Source of the DNA: Lycocorax pyrrhopterus obiensis
Lineage: Eukaryota > Chordata > Aves > Passeriformes > Paradisaeidae
Direction: 5' to 3'
Assembly: GCA_014706295.1 (NCBI GenBank)
Contig: JACSVZ010000007.1
Coordinates: 59,720,975 to 59,784,974, forward strand
DNA length: 64,000 bases
This document shows, in pieces, positions 35,015 to 49,218 of this stretch. Position numbers and translations under genes: made by a program. Each line of letters starts with the position of its first letter. The stretch's first letter is position 1. The notes beneath the pieces are model-generated. The model searched no databases. It was not told the origin of the DNA and saw only the letters and a list, made by a program, of their open reading frames with translations.

Positions 35015-38000
35015 TGTGTCAGAGATCAAAGCCTGCGAGCTTCGGACAAAACAGAATCCACAAAATAGATGTTAGAACATGCCCAGCTCACTTCCTACAG
35101 GTTTGTCCCACAGCATCAATCAGCCCCTGTCCCCCAGAGCCTGCTCCCCATCACATGTGCATGTGTGGGATCTCCCTGGCTCTGACACTTCTCACACTAA
35201 ATCCTCACCAAACAAACAAACAAGAACCACACACACCCCTCCCAGCACACTGTAAAATACCTGAAACACAGTGATAGCATTTAATCCCCCTGGCCGCACA
35301 TTACAGGGGCTTTCAAACACCAAACAAGCTCTGCACCGCCACAGCCTTACTCGTGAAATTATTTATCAGGGGTTGATTTATAGAGTCTTTTATAAGCTTC
35401 ATATTGGCTAATAGTGGCCTGGAGGTCTCACATCCTCCAGGCTTGACAGATTCCATGTTTACGAGGCTGGGAGCTCGACTCCTGGAGGAGATTTGCAGTC
35501 TGGAGCCGTGCTGTCTGCCTGGCCCTGTGCAATGAGCACCGTTTGGGCAGCAAGAACTGCGCTGGGCAAGGGCTGGGCTGGGTGATGGTTGCTCCTGTCC
35601 TGCTGGAAATGGGGTCCCACATGGCTCATCCCCTCACATTGCATGAGGAGTCACGTGTTTTTCACTAGACATAAATCAGAGACGTGCTTGCATCCAACAG
35701 AGCCCCCAAATTAAGCAGATGCTGGCAAGGCTTTTTGGTGAAGTGTTTTCAAGCTGTGGTAGTCAGCTCTGGGCAACAGCCACCCCTTTGGAAATTATTG
35801 GAAACTTTAGGAGTTTTATAGTTGTTAGCCACCACAGGGATCCCAGCCCAGGAGGAACCTCTTCCCTCCATTGCCCATCAGTGCCTCTGTGTGATCTTTC
35901 CTTCAAATCCCCTGGGAGGTGCAGATAAAGCCAGGCCCAAAAAAAAGCACAGTTTGTTTATCATAGCAGCCAGTTCACAGCAGAGATTAACAGATGGGAA
36001 ACACTGCAGAATAAAAACGTTGTCGTTGGGTCACAAGCTGGTAGCTTTTCACTTATGACCTAAAATATAGGTACATTTATGACATCAGAGTGAATGCACT
36101 GGGATTTGGGGCTTATAAAATAACAGCTACAAATTGCATGATATCTGCAAGATTAAAAGTCCAGAGAGTGCAGGTAAGAGCTTCATTAGGGGGGTTCAGA
36201 GTGCATGTGTTTGCATAAGCCTATATGGAAATGTAAAACAAACACAGTGTGGAAGGTGAGAAAGCTTTTCTACAATTGCATTTTTTGTTGACCATAACAG
36301 GGAAAAGCTATCAGGGAAAAGGTAAAAGCTTTTGTTTTGGAAAATGACTGCCAGCTTAGGAGAGATGTAACTGGCAGACACCACTTAAGAGCTAAATGTA
36401 TTAAAAGAACCTCCTGTTTCTAAATCTTTAAAAAAAAAAAAAAAGGAGGCAAAGAGGCACTCTTGTGAGTGGCATTATATTTTTTCACTCTCATTTTTTT
36501 CTTTTTTTTAGGATGAGCTTCTTCTAGACAACGATGAGAAGAGACCAAGTTCTTCCTTTCCTTTCAGCATCAAGAAAAATCTGCAGTGGGGAATGGACAG
36601 CCAACAATGCCCAGGGCATTACTACCTGAACACAGGGAAGGAGGGAGTGTCCAGAGCTGCTGGACTTGATCCAAGGAGCAGCCAGCACCACTGCATGAAA
36701 CAGCACGAGACAAGCAGATGCAAGCAGGGGTGTGTTTTGGCACAGGTGTGGGCACCTGAGCTCAGCCATGGCTCGAGAACCAGTGAAGTTTTGTGGTCTG
36801 TACAAGGTCTGTGGTGTCAGCCCTGGCAGCCCAGCACATCTACTTCAGCCTCAGAAGGGGAGGCTGTTGCTCGTGTCTGCTCTGCACCAGCTCCACAGCA
36901 CCAGGAAAAACTAGCCCACAACGTGGGTATGTCCCATGGTCACATCCATGAGTTTTATGGCTCTTTCACACTGCCAGGGTGTCCAAAGGAGGTGAGTGTG
37001 CGAGTGCACCTTCCCCAGCTGGCTGGGCTGGTGCCAGCACAGGGTGAAAGAAGTTTATTTGGGTTACCTGCCTACATGAGACACAATCCTCACTTTTGCC
37101 ACCTGCCCAACACTGGTTGCCAAACAAATCACTGACACTGGGCACTCATGAGGCTTTGCAGTCCCACCCTCACACACACCCTCTGCTTTTGTTACCAGCA
37201 GCAGCATTTCGTATTAATCACAGGAACCAGATGGCCCCAACGTGAAGCCAGAGCATGGCAACCTCTGTTCTTTCCATTTTCTAAACTTTCCCTTGAATTC
37301 ATTATTCATACAGGTCATTCTCTTGCAAGGTTAAATGAAAACCGCAGCATGTTTCGTACCTGCCAGAAAAAATTAGAGCTTTCATTGCACAGCATTCAGA
37401 CACCCTTCCCTTTCTCCATGGGAAGTCACAAAATTATCACCAAGCTGCTTAAGCGTGACAGCAGAGAGGATTTGGAAGTGACATCTAGGAGCAGGAGAGT
37501 TAAATATGCTTACTGAAAGCTCACTCAGATGCGAAAAAGTAGGATGGTTCAAGTTGCTGAGTAAAAAGTGCTGGTTTTACAGTGCAGTCAGCACGTGAGG
37601 TGACATTTTCTAGGAGACTGGAAAGTGCTTTGAGCCAACAATATGGCACACGAGAGAAGACTGAGTCCAGGAGATTTAGGGACTTTGGAAAGACTGGTTG
37701 ACTCAAATATCTTTTGTCTTGTTTGACAGCCAGAGGGCATTGAAGACCAAAATTTTGTAAAGCTGGGAGATCTTGGGGATGCAAAAACCACTCCACCAGC
37801 TGAAAGAGCTTTTCATTTTATATACTTTCTGAGTACATAGAAGCTTCTTCAGTTTCACAGCTCTGCCACTGGTCTCCTTCAAACCCAGTTTCTAATAATG
37901 TGTCTTCCTTCTAATACCAGGTAGTGCTCAATCCACTTTCTACTACCACAGGTAGCCTTCCTTCAAGTCACGAGCTCTAGGAATGTGAGTCCCATGCTCT

Positions 38001-40832
38001 CGTTTTGGAACTGCTTGCCAAATGCTTAAGGGCAGTGTCCCAGCACCCACCATCATGATTCATGGGCAGAAGAAGTGTCTGGGACCCAAGCTTCCTTGTC
38101 ACCCATATTTACATAAAAATCAGTCCTGAAATAAAAATCTCTGTAATATCCTGGTCCTATCTTCTGCTTTCTGGGCAGCACTCTCCCTTGCCTGCAAAAT
38201 CTAAGAGAGATGCTCTTGGCTCCCATCCCTTTGCCGACCTCTTCTCTGTGAGCTCTAAGTACTGAGGTTATTTTCTTCCAAAGCTCACAATTTCACCGAG
38301 GCCTAAGAAGCTGAAATAGGTACTTTGCTATTTATCATCAAAAATGAGAAAGGGAACTGGAGACAATGCTCCCAGAATTCCCTGAAGCTGGAGTTTGCTG
38401 GAGGCATTGTCAGCTCTGAGGTCCTCTGGCAACAAGGCACGAGCAGCTATTTGCACATGGGGTATATAATCAGGAGTTTCATGAAGAATTTAATTAGAGT
38501 CCTTAAACTAATGGCAGGGAATAGCTAAGTGTGAGATGATCAAGAGAAAGTGATAGGTTATTTGTTTTCCTGCAGAGACTGCTCTGTTCCTTCTCTTGGT
38601 AATTGGAATTAGTGGACTGGAATTAGGGCAGAATGCAGCCCACCAAAGCAGGATATCACTGTTACTTCCAAGGAGGCTGAATTTTAAAAGGTGAACCCAA
38701 AACTTGAACATCAGGCCAATGTAGACACAAGAGTCCTGTTGCAATATTCAGGGAATGACAACAATATGTTGGGGTTTTTGTCTCGTATTGTCTGTCTTGA
38801 CCCTGGAAACATAGCTGAAAGAATTAAACCTTGGAGTCCATTTTTGTTTTGCCAGCTTTCCAGGAAATGTTTACTTTTGATTTGATGGTTCTAAACTCAA
38901 ACTGTCCTCAGTGTATAGTTCACTATAAAATGAGGACAAGAGGTTGCTCTGCTATTAAAAAATTATTTGAGGGAGCAGGAGAAATGGAAGACAGATTTTT
39001 TGATGGATACAAACAATTCAAAAGCTGAATAGTCTTCTTAAAGGACCGGACTGCATCCTGGTGTCCTGTTTTCCCACCTGTGATGGGAGTAGAATTTGAT
39101 CTTTGAGCTCTGCTGCATCAGCCCAAGGACTTCTCAGAGGGGAGGGAAAGGCAGCACTGGGGTCAGTGGCTGCAGCCTGGTCCTTCCCCCAGTTACACCA
39201 GCACCATGAATGCCGAGATGAACATTTCTTTTACCGAGGAGGGTACAGGACAGGAAATACCATCGTGGGAACAAATTCCAGCTGTGCCATGACATGTGCA
39301 AAACACTCAATATGTCAGTGAACATCAGAGGCTCAGTGTTTCCTTTTGTGTCAGAAAGGAGGGAGATTGCATCCCCTGCAAGCCTCACCTTCTTCAGTCC
39401 GTACTTGCATCCTCAGTTATCTCCAGGGTCACACTGGAAGTGAAGTCTGTCCTCTGAGGTCACACAGTGCTGCATGGCAGGGACACCTGCCCTGACACCA
39501 GGGATTTCCACCAGGGTAAGGGACACTGGGACAACTATGAACTAACAGCTATGGTTTTACACCCTAACAACCAGGGCTTCCATCCCAGACCATACAGACC
39601 ATATGGTGTGGAAAGAAGAGCAAAAATCCACCTTGGTCACACTGACTAAACTTAAGAAAAGCTGAGCCTGTGTTTCTCTAGCTCTAAAGTGGAGATAGTG
39701 ATGTCTCTGAGTGCATTTTGGCCAGAACAGAGGTACCAGCCATTTCCTACAACCTTGCCTTGAAACTGCACCATAGACTGGCTTGCAACCCTACAGTCAA
39801 GCTGTTCTTTGACTACCAGCTCCCAACAGGGCTTCTGGGATCCTCATTTGTGGGACAGGAAGTCAGCTCATTTTTTGCTGCACTCCCTGCTGTAAGCTGG
39901 GATTTATCCAGAGCGCATTTACACCACCCCCACAGCCCAGGGTGTGCTGAGCCTTGACTCTGAAGTGAGATGAGCAGTAAACCCTGCTATGGCCAGGCTG
40001 CTGGTCCCCAAGCTGGCTAGGGAAGAGCCAGGTGAGACAAGCCCTGCCCAGGCCACACATGGCAGAACTTGACCCTGGGACACACCACCATGGAAGGTAC
40101 CACAAGTCTGTTTCACTCCCTGGAGCAATGATCTTTGAGCCCCTCTTTCTTTGCCATCTCAGCCCTTCACATGCTGGTGCCTGGAGCAGAGGCACAGGCA
40201 GAAATTCTGCCATCATGGTCTTGGAATGCCTCAGCACCGAGAAGGAAGCAAACACCAGCTAAACAGAGAAATGGATTTCAGGCACAATTTTCATTGTGGA
40301 GATTAAGAGCTAAGAGCAAATCAAAGGGCTGCTGAGTGAGGCGTTACCACGCAACAGCAGTTTACCTGCTCTTGGTCCCCCACTGATAGAAGTGAAGAGA
40401 ATTACTCTTCTGCCACAAGCTAAAGATATCACACTGAGACTTACTGGAGTTCACCTTCTTGAGGAGAAGAGGGGTTTCAGTAGCCTCTCGTGGGCTATAT
40501 CGTCAGCTAAAGCAACAAACCTGAAACGGCAGCTGGAAGTCAAACACAATTCTGATTGAAAGAAAAGGAGATGTGTTTCAAAGAATGAAAGCAATTAACC
40601 ATTTGACCCAGCCACCAAGAAAAGATGTGAATCTCTTGAGAGTCTTCAAGTGGAGATTTTTTCTGGTGGTGGGCAATGGCCAAACACTGGTTCCCAGTGT
40701 GACCCCAGTGACCAGTGGGTAACTTTCACAGGCCCCACCAGGCCAATGTTTAATCAAGAGGGTCCCTTACACAAAATAAAGAGGTGACACCTGTCCAGGA
40801 AGGCCAGTTGGTGCCCTGACCAGCTGGTGGAA
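35015..40832. other. Gene-free stretch, about 5.8 kb
   Basis: No gene or transposon is recognised. A poly(A) run of 15 lies at 36430-36444. A 180-codon plus frame (36593-37135) and a 60-codon frame (39467-39649) have no recognisable domain. An AT-rich block at 35265-35430 with TATAGAGTCTTTTATAAGC (near 35379) is enhancer-like in composition. Confidence 0.6.
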
Positions 40833-41030
40833 GCACACAATGACAGAATAGCTGAGGTCGTAGGGGACTTCTGGAGGTCGGTCCTTGCTCAGGACAAAGC
40901 CAGCTTAGATCAGGCTGCTCAGGGCATTTTTCTAGCAGAATTTTTAACTTTAATTGCCAAGGACTGAAATTCATGCCTGTGTCAATGTTTTGTCACTCTC
41001 ACAGTGCAAAAAATTCCCCTAAGACCAGAC
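40833..41030 (-). mobile_element. CR1 LINE 3'-end fragment, diverged
   Basis: Plus-strand reading: GACAGAATAGCTGAGGTCG, GGGGACTTCTGGAGGTC, TGCTCAGGACAAAGCCAGC, TTAGATCAGGCTGCTCAGGG, and further in TTTGTCACTCTCACAGTGC. This is the reverse of the CR1 subfamily whose tail reads TGGTTGAGGTTGGAAGGGAC...CTGGAGGTCATC. It is more diverged than the other copies. Confidence 0.8.
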
Positions 41031-44000
41031 CAGACTTATCTTTGTTGGACCTTCTGTCCAGAGGAAGCAACTTGGAAGCCTGAGTTGCGCGTCGCTGTTG
41101 CTGGAGTTCATCTCAGCTCCGGGGAGCATCGGCGTGGTCGGGTTTGAGCTCCGGCGTGGGGTGAGAGAAGGGTCTTGCAGGACCACGCCAGCTTCCCTCC
41201 CGCGCCTCCCCCGAGGCTCCCCAGCCCTTTCTGCTGATCCCAGCAAGCTGTTGTGTGGTCTGTGCAGGGAGGTTGCAGTCTGCCAACACTTTGCTCTTTT
41301 CGGCTGGTTTAATTATTCTCTCATAATAACTCTTCCCCTTTCTCTATGAAGAACAGATGATCAACACGGATTGCATGGCGTTTCAAAGGCTGCTGTGTAC
41401 GTCGAGGGAGCGCTTTCCAGCCACCTAACCCCACCTCCCCCCAGATCTGTGGGGGCTGAGCTCGCTCCACTGACTCCGGAGTCCTGATTCCAACAAAGGC
41501 AGTGCTGCCAATACCGACACTGAGCTAAATGCTTTCCATGTTGGGGCACAAGTAACAATAGTCAATATTTTGGTGAGGCTGAATTACAGGCAGCAGTTGC
41601 AACAGCTGCCTTCAGTTTTGGCTCCAACACCCCGCTCCCCAGTGAGGTACAACACACCATTTGATGAATTCCACACTCTGTTCTTCAGTTACAGTTTATT
41701 AAAAGATGGATTAAAACATTGGCATAACAGTGGCCGCAGGAATATTTTTCCAGCAACATCATCCCAGAAGGTTTTGGAGACGCAGAATTGTGTCTAAATT
41801 GGGACACCATTCATACATGGTTTGAACTGGTGTTCAGGATGACAATCCTCACTGTTAAAGGAGTATTTTTTTGCAAAAGAAAATAAATCTCTGTCCTGTG
41901 CAGGCTCAATATTGACATACGCTGTTACAGATATGGTAAAGTCTGAGAAGCACCTTTTGAGCTTTGAAATCAAAGAATAGAGGCCAGTAAGACTGAAGAA
42001 ACAACAGCTGGTAGACATCATGTGTGAGCAGCAAGATCTGCATGGAGTTCAACAAGTTACTCTTCCCATTGTGCTGCCTGCATGCAGAATTTAAGGCAAG
42101 TTGTGCAGGCATTGAGTGGCCCTTCCAGGAGACACACATTACCTGCCCCACATGGATGAATCCTGTATCCCATTTTATAAGCCTCCGACTCATGGCTTTT
42201 ACAGAAAAAGTGAGACTTGGTGAATATGGTCCTGGCTTTAACATCATGGAAAAATCATCATGAGCAACTGAGTTAGTTCCACGCAGTGTCATGACAAGTT
42301 ATAATTGAGGAGGAGACAGGGAAATGGTGGGAGCTGAAGTCAACAGAAGCCAAGAAGCAGCAACAAACTCTCATTTTGAGCTGAAATTCTCCTTGTTCAC
42401 CCCCTCACTTTTCCTGCTGAGCATGCAAAATTGTTCAGGAGATCTTAGCCAAACCACTTGGTGCGAGTGAAGACACAGGGCAGAGGCTGAGCTTTCAGAG
42501 CTGTGGGTTTGATCTCCGATGCACTGGGGAAGCCCAAGTTCAGCTGTTTACTTGTGTGCCAAGCCAACAATCTGGACATTGTCAAAGAAGTGAGAGCACT
42601 TACTCCCCTTCAGCCCAACATTTCCCAGCAGCTGAGATGCTCCATCCTTTGGACCACTCCAACAGAGGGATGGAAGGAGCATTCCTGCACACAGCGCTAG
42701 CTATCGTGGGCATCAACTTTTACTTCTTATAAGGCAGCTGCATATCTCCAGTGTTGTTCAGAGACTGAAGGGTTAAACATTAATCCAAATATATGCCAGA
42801 ATTCAAATTAACTAGCCAGTGTGAAAAGGAACTTGAGCTTCCACATGGATTTAAAATACTCCCTGTGCAGCTTATCCACCGACGTGGCCGCAGGACTCCG
42901 CGGAGCCACTGGAACGTGCTGGCCATTGTCCTGTGGCCAGACCTCCTGGAGGATGTTTGCCATTTCTCTTTTTCCCTTGGTACAACTCCCAGCTTCACCC
43001 TGGGAAGGAGAAAAAGTGTCTAAAAAAGAACATTTTGTGGAATTGTGCTGCAATGTTTCGAAATTGTGGGGCGGCCGCTTGCTGGCAGGCAGCAGGCGTG
43101 TGCTGTGGTTGGCCACAGAGGCTGTGGGCATTAATGAGGTGACAGTGGCAGTGAGAGGGTTTGCAAAGCACTGGACATGCTCCAGGGTTGGGCAGAGAGA
43201 GGGCACATCTGACAGACTTCTTTTAGATGGTTTTTTTTGGGGGGACTTACAACATTAGCCACAATCCCCTGAGGGAGAGCCTTCACCAGCCCACCCCTTC
43301 CACCATGAAGTGAGGAGTTAAGGCATCAGCCTGGCTTCTCCTGCCCTCCCTGCTTGTACTTTCCATTTTCATCAGTAACATACACAGGCATGTGCTAACA
43401 CCCTGTTCTTTGGGGAGCTGGCACGGATTTTCCAAAGTCTGTCCTCACACCAGAGCATGTCAGAAACCACTGGCAGATGTGTGGAGGAGTGGGAGGGAAG
43501 GGAAAATTATTTTGAGTTTCATCTGCCTTTGTGCTTTTGTATTTGTTATACGGGTGTGCAAGCTGGGTTCAGTCCCATTGACATACTACCTTAAGTGAGA
43601 TTAAAAACATTTTATGTATTTTTAACTGCACTTGGTTCCACAAAGGCTCCCAACCCAGTCTAACAGCCCTGCTCTTGCGTTGCTTTGGAAATCAGCTGGG
43701 ACACAAGGGATATTTATTCTGATGCTGTGTTGTGTCCCAAAGCTGGATTGACGACACATGCTATGTTCAAAGTAAGTAAATATTTTCTTGGAATGGGTAC
43801 CACGGGAGTCCTTTCAGTATTCCCTCCCCAAACCAGACAGATGGGCATACAGTTGCTTCAGTAGCTCAGTACCAACCTTCAGAAAAGGCAGATTTCTGAG
43901 AGCTGCTGATGCTGAAGACAAGTCAGCTTGAATACAGCCAAGAGAAAAGCGAAGGGAACAGCACTAATATCCAAGAGACTGATCCCATCCTAAACAAGCC

Positions 44001-44883
44001 AGCCACACATCAGAACCCAGCTCTGCTAACCCAGCTCCTGCCAACAGGTCAGGCTCTGTTTGCTGAAATCGAAGTCTGCTGGAGCCCAGGCCCTTCCCTG
44101 GGAGCAGCATGAGGGCACAGACATCCCTCCCACCTGGAACAGCTCCTCTTCCCTACAGATGCACCCAGCCCAGACTTCCAGATGTGTCAAGCAGAGCTTG
44201 ATCATATGGACTTCCTGTGATGGGAACAAGGGCTTTTCATTACTGTATGAGGAGAGACGTAATTTGCTTTGCATGCAGCTTCAGCTACATCAGGCCACAC
44301 ATGCAGAAGCTTGGGGTTTACATTAGCATAACTCCACTGGCTTTTGCCAGACCATAACAGATGTCCCCCATGTCTGTGGCAGGTTGAGAGCAAGTTGAGC
44401 CCCCAAAATAGCACAGATCTGTAGCAGTCAGAAGGGCAAATGTTGATTCTTCCAGTCCATTTACCATATGTTCTATTTTGGTGTGTAGCATCCTTCAGTA
44501 GAGAGGAAAAAAATGTTATACTCTGACATAGGCATTCATTATAAATATTTCATGTCTGTCAGTCAATTCCCTTTCATCTCACCACTTAAGGGAGCCTTCA
44601 TCTGGATGGGGGACCTCACTCAGAGCCTGATGTGAGTGTGGGACTGGCAGTGAGAAAACACCTGCAAGTGTCCACACCTTAATGCAATCTCTTCTTGGAA
44701 ACTGGAGTATTTGCTGTGTAAAGGTGCAATTGTTGAGAAGGAGCAGAGGCTTTCCAAAGAGGAAGGAGCTCCAATAAAAAACAACCCAGAGTACGCAAGG
44801 TGGTATTTTGTCCTGGTGCAGGCTACAGTTGCTTTTGCACTGTCTGCACGTTCCTCATGTCGCAGCTGTAAGTAGAGCTTCTT
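41031..44883. other. Gene-free stretch with a CpG-enriched segment
   Basis: No gene is recognised. About 13 CpG lie in 41087-41216, and a smaller cluster at 42878-42921 is followed by an isolated GCGGCCGC at 43071-43078. Frames at 41906-42292 (minus, 128 codons) and 42821-43258 (plus, 145 codons) show no domain I recognise. Confidence 0.55.
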
Positions 44884-45050
44884 CTTGCCCAGAGAAGCTG
44901 TGGATGGAACTGTTCAAGGCCAGGATGGGGCTTTAGGCAACCCGGTCTTGTGGAAGGCGTCCCTGCCCATGGCAACGGGGTTGGAACCAGATGATCTTTG
45001 AGGATCTTTGAGGTCCTTTGCACCCCAAGCCATTCTATCATTTTGTGATA
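44884..45050 (+). mobile_element. CR1 LINE 3'-end fragment with a duplicated 10-mer
   Basis: Plus-strand modules: GCCCAGAGAAGCTGTGGATG, GTTCAAGGCCAGGATGGGG, CCCATGGCAACGGGGTTGG, AACCAGATGATCTTTGAGG and CCATTCTATCATTTTGTG. The GATCTTTGAG step occurs twice in tandem (around 44994-45014), a small internal slippage event. Confidence 0.94.
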
Positions 45051-48000
45051 GCGCAGGAGACCAGAGACTTGTCCCACCACAGTGTTCTACTGCCGCTATA
45101 CAGGCGCAGTGACATTTCTCTAGTTTGAAGGTTTTAGAGGGGTGTTTCTCCATTTCAGTTCCCCCTAAGTTACCCACACGGGAGACCTGACCTCTGCAGG
45201 AATTTGTGTTCATATCAGAAAGCCCATTAAGGCATTCCAGCCTTTCAAAAGCCAGCTCTGCCCTTGTATCTGCAGCTCACAGCACTGACTGCACTGCCAA
45301 GCAATGCAGCAGTAAAGTGAAACCCTGATGCTCACATCAAGAAAAAGTGAAGTCCCCAGAAACACAGACATCCCAAATCAATAGCAGCAGACCCATTTTA
45401 TGTTCAGAAGATTTCCTCCAGGCGGGCAACAAGTGAAAGATGGACATTTTCATTTTGCAGATCTATTCATCCCCAGCCTTAAGCCTCAGCTTCACAAATC
45501 ACTGCACAGCAGTGGAGCAGAGCCCAGAAACATCCCTTGAGCTGGAAGCAATAACAGGAATGATGCATCCCTTTACATTGACCTAAATCTCAGATCCTCA
45601 TGGCTCGTGCTTGCTGCACACCGGGGGAATGTGCACGGGCAGCTGCCACAACCCAGCTGTGGCTCAGGAAACTACGTTTTCTCCTCATGGGCCATTCACA
45701 GGCACAGTTTTCAAATGCACTTGCTTTGCTGTACAAAGTCACAGGAAGCAGCCATGATCCAGCAGATGCTGTCACCAGTGTCCTGCCTCCTACTGAAACA
45801 GCTGGTGCAGAGAACAGCTTAGAAATTTAACATTAGCTGGATAATGAATGATTAATAAATAGCTCACCTAATAAAGAAGATTATTCTTCACTTAGCAGCT
45901 TTTATCTGACCTCCAAAAAGCTTGGTGATTCATAGCTTGTGTACCACTAAGTCAAATAAGTCCTTCCTCTCACATTTTACTGTTTTTATTTTAACTCCTC
46001 TCAGCATTGCCCTCCACGATGGTGCCTGGCACTATGGGCAGATATTCCCTTGCACCTGCAGTGATGCCAAGCTCACTGAGGCAAGAACAGATCTCTGTGT
46101 GAGGCCAGGAGAGGTGCACACCACACAGCAGAAATGTCACTGTGAACAATCTACAGCCCTTTCTCCCACTGAGTTTCTCCCACCATTCTCCTGACCAGCA
46201 CAGCTCTCTCCCACTTTCTAGGAGCAAGGAAACCTCAGCGTCCAGCAAGACAGCAGGCATTTCCCTGGCATTGCCAGCTGTGGCTTTCTCCATCAGCATT
46301 TCTGACCACTCACAGTCCCAGATCTGTAACAATTCCTCCACTAAAACCATCATTGCAAGTCCAAGTGACGCCGTGGGCTCTTTGCTGCAGGCTGCAGCCC
46401 TCAAGTGCAGTCCTGTGCAGGCAGCCCTGTGCACTGCCAAGGACTGGGACCAGCACAGTCTGCTGACCACATCCCAAACACACCACAAGAGGCCAGAGAC
46501 CCCCTCACTCCTCTGAGCCTTCCGCATGTCATGGCAGCAGCAACCATCAATCTGGGACGAGAGCTTCTCCTCACTCAGGGGTGTTGTGCCTTCCCTCAAA
46601 AGGGCTTTTCTCACCAAGTAGGAGGTGGCACACAAAACTGGGTAATGGTGAGCTTTTCTGTCTCTGGCAATAGGAGAGGATGTGAGCAGGAGCCCTCCAC
46701 TGAGCCTTCCCCAGCACACAGGCCCACACTGATTGCAGTCAGGGCAATGAGGGGCCCAGGCTGTAATGAGCATCTTCCAGTGAGATAAGGTAAATTCATG
46801 CCACAGTCCTCCAACTGAATAGCTGTAAATACAATCAGGGCTGGATTTCAGCCAAGGCTGTGTTCAGCTGACAGCAATTTACAATTAGGCATGAGGCATG
46901 GTTTTGTTTTAAATGGTGAGACTGCCGCCCCAGGGCTGCAGGGGATTTTCCATCAGTGGCATTATTTAAACCAACATGGGATGTCATACAAGATGAGAGG
47001 AATGACATTGGATTAGTCAATCCCTTTTTGGCTGTATAAACCACTGCCTCAGATACTAAAGGCTCATGTAAAGGACTCTCATGGGATAAGAGCAGAACCT
47101 TGTTTTCTACAAGTACCTTTCTAGTCCACATAACTATATAGCAGAAGAGCCTAGAGAGCAAATGGTGTAATTGATTCATCAACCCCCTGGCTTGCCAAGA
47201 GTTTTTGGCTGTGGCACAGCCACATCTCAGTGCAGTCCTAACGCTGCCATAGTGGCTTTGGGCTCACCTGGGCTTTTGACACCAGCCTGGTGGGACTCTG
47301 CAAGTGGCAGTGCAGAAAGAAGAGAGCTTTGCACACCCAGAGCAACAGACCCAGGCTGCTCCAGTGGCCTTTCCTTGAGGAATCTTGTGCTGCTGGCAGG
47401 AGGAGAAAGGAGCCCCCCACTGCTATGGGTAAGGGATGGGGCAGCACTACTAATAGGTCACAGGGATGGACCAGACACTGTGTCCCAGAGCTCCAGATTA
47501 GGGTTTACATCAAGGGGAGAAGAGGGAGGAACAGGGTAATCCACCTAGTCCTGCTAGATCCAAAGCTTTTGTGCTTTCTTCCACTGAGTTATTCATTTTG
47601 GCTTGCAATCACAAGTGAGTCTAATAAAAAAAAAGCAAACAAATAATGGCTTGTTTGCTTCTGCAAATCCTGTGGCCCCCTCTGGAAACACACACACAAG
47701 TGGTTACCCCAGCCACCAACATCTGCTTTAACCACTGATCCCCTCAACCTTGCAAATCTCCCAGCACTGCTTCACTCCAGAGCCGTGTCCCAGCAGCAGC
47801 CCCTCCATCACCACCACTGGCATTTCAAGCTGGGACCAAGGCACACCAGGGAAGGTGCTGAAGGTGTCTGAAGGCAGAGCATATTCTCATCTCTCCTTCC
47901 TGAGGGGTCAGCAAGGACCAAAGCCAGCAATGCTGGAGGAGGCAGAGGCCCCAGCTTGGCCCTGGTCCCAGCTGAAGACATGATGTAGTGAGCACATATC

Positions 48001-49185
48001 CATCCAGAAGAGGTGAGTCAAGTGCCTCCCACTTAATATTTAGAAGCTGTTTCTCTTTTCAGCCCAGGGTCTCTGGGGTTCTCATGGCTCACAGCACAGC
48101 AGACCACATTCGCATTTTTTAGATGTGTGTAAATGTTAAAAATAACCTGCCAGGTTTCTCTCAAACAGGGATGAGATAAGGCTTCTGAATAGCCCATTGC
48201 AACTACATATCAACTCGCTGTGATCCTCAGGGAAGAAGGGAAGGATAGGGGAAAGATGGAAAGGTATTTATAATGGAAAAAGTGATGAAATCAGCTGTTT
48301 CCCTCCTCACCACTTGGTGTTTTGCTGCAAGATCTCACGAGCTGAAGCACTGAGTAACAGGAACAAGTCCATAAAAGACTCAAGGAAATTCCCATCCCTG
48401 CTGAGCAAGGGAGGCTGCTCAGAAGAGGCAGAGCATTACCAGGATATGTATCTCAAGAGATGGGACCTGACTGATAAAAAGGAGGGGGAAAGAAGATGTT
48501 CCTGTTGCTTGAAGAGATGCCAGGAAAGGGCTTTACAATCGTGGTTCTACCTGTCCTCCACTGCTGTCCATGCCAGAGCTTTGGAAGGAGGAGAGGGTGG
48601 ATCTGACAGACACAAAACTGTAATGGGACTCAGAGAAAGACACGGTGGCCTCAAGAAGGTGGTGCCCAGGCTCCCCACTCTGGGTCTGGGTGGCAGCTGG
48701 GGCCCTTGGCTTTGCACACACCTGGGGGACAGATCTACGTGACAGCCACTCTGCCAGACCCACCTGCAAGGTTACTGAACCTGCAGTTTTGGGAGTCACA
48801 TTTTGATGTGTTCTCTGGATAACTGAGGAAGGGAAGAGCTGTTGCTCCTCCTGCTACAAAGGAATTTCTGGGAGTTGAAGGGGGCCCAGGAACTGGGTTT
48901 TCTGGTTAGACTGGGAATTGTTTTTTAGGGGAGCTCAGCTTCCACCCTTTCCATACCACTAACTGTCCAATAAATTTCACTGCCAGCTGGACCAGGCTTT
49001 AAGATACCAGGCAACAGCCTGGGTGCATTTCTGCATTGGAAGCCTGACTCTAGGGTGATGTGAGAACAGGGAGGAAGAGCAGGGCGATGCCGAAAGGACT
49101 CACACAAGAAACAGGAAGAGTGAAGAGAGTGCATTTCTGGGTATTGCCTCATATCAGCACAGCCTGATCCAGACCCTCTTCCTGA
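45051..49185. other. Gene-free stretch containing the longest reading frame
   Basis: No gene is recognised. The 260-codon minus frame at 45991-46773 is the longest in the window and is discussed under findings. An AT-rich run with AATGAATGATTAATAAATAG (45844-45863) is enhancer-like in composition. Confidence 0.55.
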
Positions 49186-49218
49186 CCTCACACTCTTGCT
49201 CCCTCACACTCTTTGCTC
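49186..49218. repeat. Short imperfect tandem duplication
   Basis: CCTCACACTCTTGCTC (49186-49201) is followed directly by CCTCACACTCTTTGCTC (49202-49218), a 16-17 base unit differing by one inserted T. Confidence 0.8.

Noticed and set aside
36593..37135. 180-codon plus-strand frame as a gene
   Set aside because: No recognisable domain or signal; low-complexity Gln/Ser/His-rich composition, and no promoter or splice context that I can support.
39467..39649. 60-codon plus frame with a protein-like C-terminus
   Set aside because: No homology recognised and no supporting splice or start context.
43071..43078. GCGGCCGC as a cloning scar
   Set aside because: A single natural restriction-site-like octamer in a locally GC-rich spot, with no vector sequence around it.
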